Below, in pieces: positions 7,471-13,941 of a stretch of 16,814 nucleotides of DNA. Position 1 is the first letter of the stretch; each line of letters opens with the position of its first letter. The notes under the pieces were generated by a model. It saw nothing but the letters and a program-made list of their open reading frames with translations. It did no database searches and had not been told where the DNA came from. The position numbers and the translations under genes are program-made. The stretch comes from JAYZDB01 sp036338025 (GTDB taxonomy: Bacteria; Planctomycetota; UBA1135; UBA2386): positions 1 to 16,814 of the forward strand of contig JAYZDB010000129.1 of NCBI GenBank assembly GCA_036338025.1. The letters run 5' to 3'.

Positions 7471-7923
7471 GTGCCGTCGGACCCGCTACCCGACGATTCG
7501 TTTCAACTAGAGATACGCGATCAGTTTGTCCCGGCCACCGATCCAGACTTCCTGGGTCGCGTGGTGAGTGTTGTGCTCGCCCATGTAGAGCGTCCGCACA
7601 TGCCGGTGTCGTTGTTGCTGACTGATGACGCAGAGATCGGTCGGATCCATGGGGAGTTTCTCGGTGATCCATCTGCCACCGACGTGCTCTCATTCGAACT
7701 CGATGGGGGAGTTGATGTGGTTGTGAGTGTTGAGCGGGCACGGCAGCAAGCGCTCGAGCGAGGGCACGCTGTCGAGGCCGAATTGGCGCTCTATGTTACT
7801 CACGGCATTCTACATGCGTGTGGATACGATGACGTCGAACCCGGGGATCGTGCGGCCATGCGCGTTGCGGAACGCGCGGTGCTCGGTGATCTCGGACTGG
7901 GAATCGATGACGTCGATGCTTGA
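7471..7923 (+). CDS. ybeY: Endoribonuclease / rRNA maturation factor YbeY
   Basis: YbeY is a metal-dependent RNase involved in 16S rRNA 3' end maturation and ribosome quality control. The 150-residue length is typical. Motifs are SATDVLSFEL (68-77), the VVVSVERARQQA segment (83-94) and the metal site HGILHACGYDD (111-121). The family pattern is HGxLHxxGYDH; His111 and His115 are kept, but the third ligand position is Asp121. Asp could still bind the metal, and I recall Asp here in some other bacteria. The GTG start is four bases after phoH, whose product is its usual partner. Confidence 0.92.
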   Translation: MPSDPLPDDSFQLEIRDQFVPATDPDFLGRVVSVVLAHVERPHMPVSLLLTDDAEIGRIHGEFLGDPSATDVLSFELDGGVDVVVSVERARQQALERGHAVEAELALYVTHGILHACGYDDVEPGDRAAMRVAERAVLGDLGLGIDDVDA

Positions 7924-8245
7924 TTTGGTGAAGTGAATCGACTGGTGAGAGTCGGTACTCTCGTGCTGCGATGTGCAATGCTTTTAAAAAAACTATTGCG
8001 GTTCACGGGAGATCTCATGAAGCACATGATTGCATGTGTCGCAAACGGGAGTAGACTCCGGCTCAGTTGAGAACTGCTAACAGTCTGTGGGCAGTTCGAG
8101 TGACGAGGTTTTCTTCGTCTTCTGGAATGGTAGCGATACACGTGATCACTCGGGCACCTGAGCCGGAAACCTGCGGACTGGTCGTAGGTGAGTGGTCGAG
8201 TTGGACAGGTCAACACGTCGGGCACAGACCGGACGAGGTAGATGG
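7924..8245 (+). promoter_or_regulatory. 322-base leader before the FliA-type sigma gene, with small hairpins
   Basis: No convincing gene lies here. I see an AT-rich patch (7981-7995, TTTTAAAAAAA), and inverted repeats GAGAGT-4-ACTCTC (7947-7962), CACATG-4-CATGTG (8023-8038) and GAACTGC-13-GCAGTTC (8071-8097). The last arm can alternatively pair as CAGTT-3-AACTG (8064-8076). A 17-codon ORF (8017-8070) sits among them. This resembles a regulated leader, but no clear -35/-10 pair was found. Confidence 0.4.
8017..8070 (+). CDS. Possible 17-codon leader ORF
   Basis: An ATG at 8017 with GGGAG five bases upstream (8007-8011) opens a 17-codon frame (MKHMIACVANGSRLRLS) that ends at TGA 8068-8070. It spans one hairpin and ends immediately before another. 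It could be a leader peptide for the sigma gene or chance; nothing in the peptide is recognisable. Confidence 0.2.
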   Translation: MKHMIACVANGSRLRLS

Positions 8246-9091
8246 GTGGATGTCGTGAGAATTGCAGGACAAAACTCCAGGAACCGCTCTGACGGCAGCG
8301 CCAGACCTTCTGAGGCGGTAGACCCCAAGCCCGGCAACGACGATCGGACCGATGAACTGTTGCTCGCAAAGTATCGACGCAACCATTCCGTCAAGATCAG
8401 GAACTCGCTGATCGAACGGAAGCGCAAGACCGTCGAGGAGATGGCGCGTGGCTTGAGCATGCGCTTGCCGCGTTCCGTCGACGTGCAGGATCTCGTCCAC
8501 GCCGGCATGTGGGGCATGATCCAGGCAATCGAGAACTACCGCGAGGAGCGTGGGGATCATTTCGTGCCATTCATGAAAATCCGGGTCCGCGGCGCCATGT
8601 TGGATGAACTTCGCAACATGGACTACCTGCCCCGCCTGTATCGTACCCGTCTGCGCAAGCGTGAGGAGGCCGTAAGTCGGCTGCGGACGACGCTGGATCG
8701 TGACCCATCGGATGCTGAGCTGGCCGAGCACCTGGGGGTCTCGGAGTCCAGACTGCGTCGGTTCTTCAGCTGTGAATCGCCGGCCTACAACATGCCCAAG
8801 CGGGTTGGGGATCCAGATTGGGAAGAGGGCCGGGAGGTCGATATCCTCGGCCTTCTTGCGGACACCGACCAGGAACCGCCGATCGAGGCGATCAACCGAC
8901 GAGAGTTGATGGAGAAGATCGAGTCTGCCCTGCAGCCGATTGAATGGAAGGTTTTGCGACTGCACTACCTAGAGGGGCTGACGGGCCGTGAGGTTGCCAG
9001 CAAGCTCCACCTCTCCGCTTCCCGGATCTGCCAGATTCACGGGCGTGTGTTGTCGCGGTTGAAGAGTCGCTTGTCGTCGGCCAACAACTGA
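8246..9091 (+). CDS. FliA/WhiG-type (sigma-28 family) RNA polymerase sigma factor
   Basis: The 281-residue product directs RNA polymerase to a specific promoter set. Region 2 is clear: SMRLPRSVDVQDLVHAGMWG then FVPFMKIRVRGAMLDELR and DYLPR, the FliA/WhiG pattern (RIRGAMLDELR, DWxPR). Region 3 follows (DPSDAELAEHLGVS), then region 4 with the helix-turn-helix LTGREVASKLHLSASRICQI near residues 245-264. I chose GTG 8246 because GAGG (8235-8238) lies seven bases before it; a GTG at 8192 would add 18 residues but lacks a spaced site. The ~35-residue N-terminal extension before region 2 is polar and not conserved. No flagellar, chemotaxis or anti-sigma gene is next to it, so the regulon is unknown. 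Confidence 0.9.
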   Translation: MDVVRIAGQNSRNRSDGSARPSEAVDPKPGNDDRTDELLLAKYRRNHSVKIRNSLIERKRKTVEEMARGLSMRLPRSVDVQDLVHAGMWGMIQAIENYREERGDHFVPFMKIRVRGAMLDELRNMDYLPRLYRTRLRKREEAVSRLRTTLDRDPSDAELAEHLGVSESRLRRFFSCESPAYNMPKRVGDPDWEEGREVDILGLLADTDQEPPIEAINRRELMEKIESALQPIEWKVLRLHYLEGLTGREVASKLHLSASRICQIHGRVLSRLKSRLSSANN

Positions 9092-9149
9092 ACCGAATCG
9101 CCAGGACTTTCGGGTTGCGGCACGTGCCCTCGTCCCTGAGGCTTCCGAC

Positions 9150-10421
9150 ATGGATCCGAAGTTCGATTCCGAGCACTTCGTGTATGTCGACGGTGCACTG
9201 CACTGCGAAGGAGTCGATGTAGGTCGCCTCGCGGACGAATTCGGTACGCCTCTGTATGTCTACAGTCGGGCTGCCATGGCGCAGCGCATTGAAGTGCTCC
9301 GCGCAGCTTTCGGGCCGGATGCTCATGTTTGCTTCGCAGTCAAGAGCAACAGCAACCTGTCGGTCCTGCGCTTGTTCGCCGAACTCGGCACCGGATTCGA
9401 TCTGGTCAGTGGCGGAGAATTGCGCCGTCTGCGGGCGGCAGGCGTACCGGTCGATCGGGCGGTGTTCGCCGGCGTGGCCAAGGCAGATTGGGAGATTCGA
9501 GAGGGTCTGCAGGCTGGCATCATGCTCTTCAACCTCGAGTCTGCGCACGAACTTCCGATCCTCGAGCGGATGGGCGCTGAGGTGGGTCGCGAGGTGCCGG
9601 TCGCCGTCCGCCTGAACGTGGATGTTGAGACCGACACCCACGAGTACATCAGCACGGGTCGGTATCACAACAAATTTGGGCTCAGCCTGGATGTCGCTGC
9701 TGGTGTCGTGGAGGCGATTGCGCAGTCTCCCCACGTACGATTGGAGGGTTATCACGTACACCTTGGCTCCCTGCTGCGCAGTGCAGATCCGTACCTGCAA
9801 GCGCTTGACCGTGTCTTCGAGTTCATGGACGGCGCGGTGGTACGACGTGAACAGGTGAAGTATTACGACTGCGGCGGCGGCTTTGGTATCAGCTATGGGG
9901 ATGGTCAGGGCATGCTCGATGTGGCGGAGCTCGGCCAGGCCATGGTGCCGCGATTGAAAGAGCGCGGGTTGGTACCGATCCTCGAACCTGGCCGGTTCCT
10001 GGTGGCTGACGCTGGCATCCTGGTAACCGAGGTGCTCGGCAACAAGAATTCAGGAGGCAACCGTTTCGTGCTGGTAGATGCGGCGATGAACGATCTGCTG
10101 AGGCCGGCACTGTACGGGGCTGAGCACCCCATCGCTCCCCTGGTCGAGCCGGGCTCCGGCGATGATCCTGTTCCGTGTGACATCGTCGGGCCAGTCTGTG
10201 AGAGTGCCGACTTTCTCGCCAAGCGTCGTGAACTTTGTCCGGTGGCCGGTGGGGATCGGCTGGCGGTGTTTGCGGCTGGCGCTTACGGTTTCAGCATGTC
10301 CTCCAACTACAACTCACGACGCCGACCAGCGGAGGTGTTGGTGAGTGGGGATCACGCTGGGTTGATCCGGCGCCGTGAAGATTTTGCCGATATGTGGGCC
10401 CAGGAGGTCTTTGACGAATGA
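9150..10421 (+). CDS. lysA: Diaminopimelate decarboxylase
   Basis: LysA is a PLP enzyme that decarboxylates meso-diaminopimelate to L-lysine, the last step of lysine synthesis. The 423 residues show the PLP lysine in CFAVKSNSN (Lys65), VHLGS (204-207), CGGGFGISY (241-249), EPGRFLVADAG (279-289), GPVCESADF (347-355) with the cross-subunit cysteine Cys350, and GAYGFSMSSNYN (377-388). GAGG lies eight bases before the ATG. The stop overlaps the ATG of a 36-codon gene. The gap to the sigma gene upstream is only 58 bases, so both may be co-transcribed. Confidence 0.96.
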   Translation: MDPKFDSEHFVYVDGALHCEGVDVGRLADEFGTPLYVYSRAAMAQRIEVLRAAFGPDAHVCFAVKSNSNLSVLRLFAELGTGFDLVSGGELRRLRAAGVPVDRAVFAGVAKADWEIREGLQAGIMLFNLESAHELPILERMGAEVGREVPVAVRLNVDVETDTHEYISTGRYHNKFGLSLDVAAGVVEAIAQSPHVRLEGYHVHLGSLLRSADPYLQALDRVFEFMDGAVVRREQVKYYDCGGGFGISYGDGQGMLDVAELGQAMVPRLKERGLVPILEPGRFLVADAGILVTEVLGNKNSGGNRFVLVDAAMNDLLRPALYGAEHPIAPLVEPGSGDDPVPCDIVGPVCESADFLAKRRELCPVAGGDRLAVFAAGAYGFSMSSNYNSRRRPAEVLVSGDHAGLIRRREDFADMWAQEVFDE

Positions 10422-10528
10422 AGCCAACTGACACCGGTAGACGGCTCAGGGTTGTGGTCGGTCTGGTTCTGATGGCGGTCTTCTGCCAGGCCTGCCAGTT
10501 CATCCAAAACGAGTTCTGGTCCTACTAG
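10418..10528 (+). CDS. 36-residue membrane or lipoprotein-like peptide coupled to lysA
   Basis: This small gene starts with an ATG that overlaps the lysA stop (ATGA) and has a perfect AGGAGG at 10402-10407, ten bases upstream, so translation is well supported. The peptide is a basic start (MKPTDTGRRLR), an 11-residue hydrophobic core (VVVGLVLMAVF, 12-22), then CQAC (23-26) and a short polar/aromatic end QFIQNEFWSY. It resembles a minimal lipoprotein or single-pass membrane peptide; lipidation at Cys26 is possible but the lipobox is non-standard. In many proteobacteria a tiny lipoprotein gene (lppL/lptM) lies just upstream of lysA or dapF. The position is analogous, but the sequence lacks the CGxKGPLY motif of that family, so identity is not claimed. 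Confidence 0.65.
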   Translation: MKPTDTGRRLRVVVGLVLMAVFCQACQFIQNEFWSY

Positions 10529-10548
10529 CCAGGGCTGGTGGTGCCATC

Positions 10549-10899
10549 ATGATGACGGATGCGCTGCGGCAGGTGATGTTGGCGGCAGATGGTGCTGGCG
10601 TACTCAGTGGCGTGGATGTGGTGACGGTGTGCTCCGAGCATCCAGTGTGCGGAGACCTGATCGAGGTGGATCTGCGGGTCTGCGATGGCCTGATTGCCGA
10701 GCTCGCCTGGCGCGCGCAGGGTTGTCCAGCGACCATGGCCGTGGCGGCGGCGGCCCGTCGGGCTCTGCTGGGGCACCCCCTGCGTGGTTCGGGTCCAAGG
10801 CTACGTCGGAAGATCCTGGATCTCGGCGGTTTGGGGCAGACGGATCAGCACGCGGTCGCCCTGTTTGAGAGAGTCCTGGCGCAGGCCGCGGACGTCTGA
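10549..10899 (+). CDS. IscU/NifU-N-like iron-sulfur scaffold protein, atypical
   Basis: The 116-residue product matches the IscU/SufU/NifU N-terminal fold, on which Fe-S clusters are built before transfer to target proteins. HPVCGDLIEVDLRV (31-44) holds the first cysteine ligand Cys34 and the conserved Asp36, and AQGCPATMAVAAAA (56-69) holds Cys59. The third ligand, normally in a KCALL-type motif, falls in DQHAVALFERVL (99-110), where His101 replaces cysteine. It could be a variant scaffold, a sulfur-transfer protein or an inactive paralogue. It follows the 36-codon gene by 20 bases. ATG ATG opens the frame and either may be used; only a weak GGTGG lies upstream. Confidence 0.75.
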   Translation: MMTDALRQVMLAADGAGVLSGVDVVTVCSEHPVCGDLIEVDLRVCDGLIAELAWRAQGCPATMAVAAAARRALLGHPLRGSGPRLRRKILDLGGLGQTDQHAVALFERVLAQAADV

Positions 10900-10958
10900 G
10901 TCCGGGAGCCCCGGGCCCCAGGCCGAGAGAACCGGCGATTTGCGCGATCAAGCTGTCC

Positions 10959-10994
10959 CCTCTGGACCGCTGCCAGGGCAAGTGGGTCCAGAGG
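10959..10994. repeat. Perfect 10-bp inverted repeat (possible RNA hairpin)
   Basis: CCTCTGGACC (10959-10968) and GGTCCAGAGG (10985-10994) are perfect complements around a 16-base loop. Part of the second arm (GTGGGTCC, 10982-10989) can instead pair with GGACCCAC (11018-11025). No T-run follows, so it is not a standard terminator. Confidence 0.55.
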
Positions 10995-11154
10995 ACGATC
11001 TGACCGCAGCATCCCCGGGACCCACCCCGCGACCAGCTGCGCTCGGAATTCCCGTTCTCGCGCGGGTTACGGCAGCCTTGGGAGGTCGTGGCCCGGTGTG
11101 CCGCCAGACGATTTCGGTTTCGGGAGTCGCCTCATTCCGGGGCAGGCAGGGGCG

Positions 11155-11198
11155 GCTCCTGGGACCACCTTTCTTCGTCGTGGGTGGATCCCAGGAGC
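11155..11198. repeat. Long inverted repeat: 15-bp stem with one bulge
   Basis: GCTCCTGGGA-CCACC (11155-11169) pairs with GGTGG-A-TCCCAGGAGC (11183-11198): five plus ten base pairs with a single bulged A, around a 13-base pyrimidine-rich loop (TTTCTTCGTCGTG). This is one of the strongest stems in the window; the only T-run is 25 bases further on. Confidence 0.6.
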
Positions 11199-11292
11199 TT
11201 GTCGCTGTGCCGCTGATCAAGCCCTTTTTGGGAGCTCGAAGCGCTGCCGTGGTCTGGTAAATGCCTGACCTGAGCGGGTCGGAGCGCCGCCA

Positions 11293-11329
11293 CAAATTGG
11301 GTATTCCCAGCCCAGTTTGGTCGTATATC
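11293..11329 (+). promoter_or_regulatory. 9-9-9 dyad and candidate -10 before lon
   Basis: CAAATTGGG (11293-11301), a nine-base spacer, and CCCAGTTTG (11311-11319) form an inverted repeat with a single mismatch. TATATC (11324-11329), a candidate -10, follows directly, so the dyad would cover the -35 area. The geometry is like CIRCE (nine-base arms and spacer) but the sequence is unrelated. An operator controlling lon is a reasonable guess, not shown. Confidence 0.4.
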
Positions 11330-11363
11330 CTCGTCCCAGTCCCCACGGGGGAGTCCGCCATTG

Positions 11364-13793
11364 ATGAACCAAGAAGACCACGAAGCGCTTCCCTTCGCCA
11401 GCATTACGATCGAAGGTGCTGAGCCATCTGCTGGCCTGGCGGTTACCCAGGAATTGCCGGACACCATGATGGTGTTCCCGCTGCGGCAGACCGTCCCATT
11501 TCCCAACCTGATGATGCCGGTCCTTTTGGACACGGACCGCGCACGTGACGTGGTTTCGCAGGCTGAGGCCCAGCATGGCTACGTTCTCTTGCTGGCTCAG
11601 AAGGATCCAGGGCAGGACGACCCAGGGCCCAAGGACTTCTATGACACCGGCGTGATCGCCCGCATCGTGAAGACCCTGAAGCTGCCGGATGGCAACTCCA
11701 CCGCCATGGCACAGGGTATGGCACGTGCACGAGTGGTGCGCTTCTTGCGTCGTAAGCGGCCGCTGCTGGTGGCGCGCACCAAGGTACTGGTCGACATCCC
11801 GATCGCCGGAAAGCGGGGGGAGGCGATGTTCCGAGCCTTGTCCGACAACTTGCGTCGGATGGTCGAGGTCTCTGATCAATACGGCGCAGACTTCACCACG
11901 GCGGTGCTCAATATCGAGCAGGCCGACCAGTTGGCGGACTTCACCGGCAGCTACTTCATCAAGGACTTTGACTCCCGTCAGCGCTTGCTAGCGGCGATTG
12001 ATGTCGAGCAAAGGGTCAAAATCGCCCTCGAACTCGTCATGAGCGAGTTGGAACTCGCGGAACTTGGCAACAGCATCCAGGAGGAGATCAGGGAGAAGAC
12101 CGAGCGGGCGCAGAAAGAGTACTTCTTGCGGGAACAGATCAAGATCATCCAGCGGGAACTCGGTGAAGAGAAGGATGTTCGGCAGGCCGAGATCCAACGC
12201 TTTGAGCAGGCCATCGAGTCGGCGGACATGCCGGAATACGCACGATTGCGTGCCGAGGAGGAGCTCAACCGATTGCGCACAACGCCGGTAGAGTCCGGTG
12301 AATACAGCGTAGTTCGTAACTACCTCGACTGGCTCGTCACCTTGCCGTGGTCGGTAAGCACGGAGGATAGCCGTGATCTCAAGCAGGCCCGTGAGATCCT
12401 CGACGAGGATCACTACGGGCTGGATGACGTCAAGAACCGGATCCTGGAGTTTCTGGCGGTGCGCAAGATCAAGCCTGGACACCAAGGCTCGATCCTCTGT
12501 TTTTCGGGCCCCCCCGGAGTCGGCAAGACCAGCCTGGGTCGCAGCATCGCCCGCGCGATGGGGCGCGAATTTTGGCGGTTTTCACTCGGCGGAATGCGGG
12601 ACGAGGCCGAGATCAAGGGGCATCGCAGGACCTACATCGGCGCCATGCCGGGTCGCATCCTGCAAGGCTTGAAGGCCAGCGGTTCGAACAATCCGGTGGT
12701 GATGCTGGACGAGGTCGACAAGCTCGGCAGCGATTTCCGTGGCGATCCATCGTCTGCTTTGCTCGAGGTCTTGGATCCCGAGCAAAACCACCAGTTCCTC
12801 GATCACTACCTGGATATCCCGTTTGACCTCTCGAATGTGATGTTCCTGGCCACCGCCAACGTGCTCTCGGAGATTCCCGATGCACTGCAGGATCGGATGG
12901 AGGTGATCGAATTGCCGGGTTATCTGTTGGCCGAGAAGGTCGAGATCGGCCGGCGTCACCTCGTTCCGAAGCAAGTTGAACGGCACGGCTTGCTTGGCAA
13001 GCACATCTCGTTTAGCGCCGCCGTGCTCAAGAAGATGATCCTCGAGTACACCCGGGAGGCTGGGGTTCGAGGTCTCGAAAAATCTATCCAGGCGGCTTGT
13101 CGGAAGGCCGCAGTGGCAGTCGCTAGCCGGCGCAAGGTGCCGGGTCGCACCAAGCAGACGGACTTGAAGCGCTTGCTCGGGCCAGCCCGGTTCCCCGAGG
13201 ACGCCAAGCGTCAGGTGCGGGGGCCAGGTGTGATCCAGGGACTCGCCTGGACTCCACATGGTGGCGATGTCCTGTTCATCGAGGTGGCCGTTACGCCCGG
13301 CCAGGGAAACCTCACCTTGACCGGTAGCCTGGGTGACGTGATGTCCGAGTCTTGTCGGATCGCCCTGGGGTTCCTGCGCAGCCACTGCGAACGATTCGAA
13401 TTGGATATGGCCACCCTCGACAAGACAGACTTCCATGTCCACTTCCCGGCTGGCGCCATACCGAAGGACGGGCCGAGTGCCGGAATCGCCATCGCCAGCG
13501 CCATGGTATCGGCGTTACGCGGCGAGCAGGTAGCACCCGAGGTTGCGATGACTGGTGAGTTGACCCTGATGGGCGAGGTTCTGGCAATCGGTGGGGTTCG
13601 GGAGAAGGTGATCGCGGCGCAACGCCTGGGAATCAGGCAGGTGATCCTGCCCTCAGAAAACCGTCGCGACGTCGCGGAACTCAAGGGCGACGTCATCAAG
13701 GGTGTCCGGTTCTGCTACGTGGATGTGTTTGCCCAGGTGTTCGATCACCTGTTCCGGCCCAGACGCAAGTCCCGGAGCAGGTCCAGGGGCTGA
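11364..13793 (+). CDS. lon: ATP-dependent protease Lon
   Basis: Lon is a cytoplasmic AAA+ serine protease that degrades misfolded and regulatory proteins. The 809-residue protein has the LON substrate domain (FPLRQTVPFPNLMMPVLLD near residues 33-51), a helical linker (~240-275), the AAA+ module with Walker A GPPGVGKT (382-389) and PVVMLDEVDK (~445), and the protease domain with catalytic Ser705 in KDGPSAGIAIA and Lys748 in GGVREKVIAA. The 43-residue Ser-Lys spacing equals that of E. coli Lon. A short Arg/Ser-rich tail (RRKSRSRSRG) ends the protein. I chose ATG 11364; a TTG directly before it (11361) is also possible, with GGGGGAG seven to ten bases upstream. The gene appears monocistronic. 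Confidence 0.97.
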   Translation: MNQEDHEALPFASITIEGAEPSAGLAVTQELPDTMMVFPLRQTVPFPNLMMPVLLDTDRARDVVSQAEAQHGYVLLLAQKDPGQDDPGPKDFYDTGVIARIVKTLKLPDGNSTAMAQGMARARVVRFLRRKRPLLVARTKVLVDIPIAGKRGEAMFRALSDNLRRMVEVSDQYGADFTTAVLNIEQADQLADFTGSYFIKDFDSRQRLLAAIDVEQRVKIALELVMSELELAELGNSIQEEIREKTERAQKEYFLREQIKIIQRELGEEKDVRQAEIQRFEQAIESADMPEYARLRAEEELNRLRTTPVESGEYSVVRNYLDWLVTLPWSVSTEDSRDLKQAREILDEDHYGLDDVKNRILEFLAVRKIKPGHQGSILCFSGPPGVGKTSLGRSIARAMGREFWRFSLGGMRDEAEIKGHRRTYIGAMPGRILQGLKASGSNNPVVMLDEVDKLGSDFRGDPSSALLEVLDPEQNHQFLDHYLDIPFDLSNVMFLATANVLSEIPDALQDRMEVIELPGYLLAEKVEIGRRHLVPKQVERHGLLGKHISFSAAVLKKMILEYTREAGVRGLEKSIQAACRKAAVAVASRRKVPGRTKQTDLKRLLGPARFPEDAKRQVRGPGVIQGLAWTPHGGDVLFIEVAVTPGQGNLTLTGSLGDVMSESCRIALGFLRSHCERFELDMATLDKTDFHVHFPAGAIPKDGPSAGIAIASAMVSALRGEQVAPEVAMTGELTLMGEVLAIGGVREKVIAAQRLGIRQVILPSENRRDVAELKGDVIKGVRFCYVDVFAQVFDHLFRPRRKSRSRSRG

Positions 13794-13803
13794 GCACAGC
13801 CCC
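13786..13803 (+). terminator. Short GC hairpin straddling the lon stop codon
   Basis: GGGGCTG (13786-13792) pairs with CAGCCCC (13797-13803) around AGCA; the TGA stop lies in the stem and loop. No T-run follows, so it may be a weak or Rho-assisted end, or only a stabilising 3' structure. Confidence 0.3.
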
Positions 13804-13941
13804 ATGCCACCGGGCTGAGCGCCGGGCCAGCGGCCGGCCTAGGGGTCCCGTAGCGTCCCTGATCCGGATGCTCGCCGAATTGCCTCAACCCGGCCTGCGT
13901 CTTGCGCCGATGACTCCTCCACATCGAACGCAAGGAGCATT

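Larger units (their letters stand above)
10900..11363 (+). other. 464-base non-coding stretch before lon with several inverted repeats
   Basis: I see no credible gene here on either strand; the open frames have no start signal and no recognisable product. The stretch contains two long inverted repeats (10959-10994 and 11155-11198), a T-run CCCTTTTTGGG (11222-11232), the 9-9-9 dyad at 11293-11319, and the lon ribosome binding site GGGGGAG (11347-11353). It may hold the 3' end of the scaffold transcript, a structured RNA and the lon promoter. Confidence 0.5.

Noticed and set aside
7947..7962. Intrinsic terminator after ybeY
   Set aside because: The 6-bp stem is short and the only T-run is about 20 bases downstream, too far for a normal terminator.
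10418..10528. LptM/LppL homologue
   Set aside because: Neighbourhood is similar, but the CGxKGPLY motif is absent and the gene is downstream rather than upstream of lysA.
10694..11260. 188-codon plus-strand frame overlapping the scaffold gene and running into the upstream region of lon
   Set aside because: It is out of frame with the scaffold motifs, has no ribosome site and its product is a proline/glycine/arginine-rich string without family resemblance.
11293..11319. CIRCE heat-shock operator for HrcA
   Set aside because: Arm and spacer lengths agree, but the bases do not match TTAGCACTC-N9-GAGTGCTAA; kept only as an unnamed dyad.
10900..11363. Known structured RNA (SRP RNA, tmRNA, RNase P RNA, 6S RNA)
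   Set aside because: None of the conserved cores I know for these RNAs is visible; only generic hairpins are present.
12582..13442. 286-codon minus-strand open frame inside lon
   Set aside because: Lon motifs run continuously through this stretch on the plus strand.
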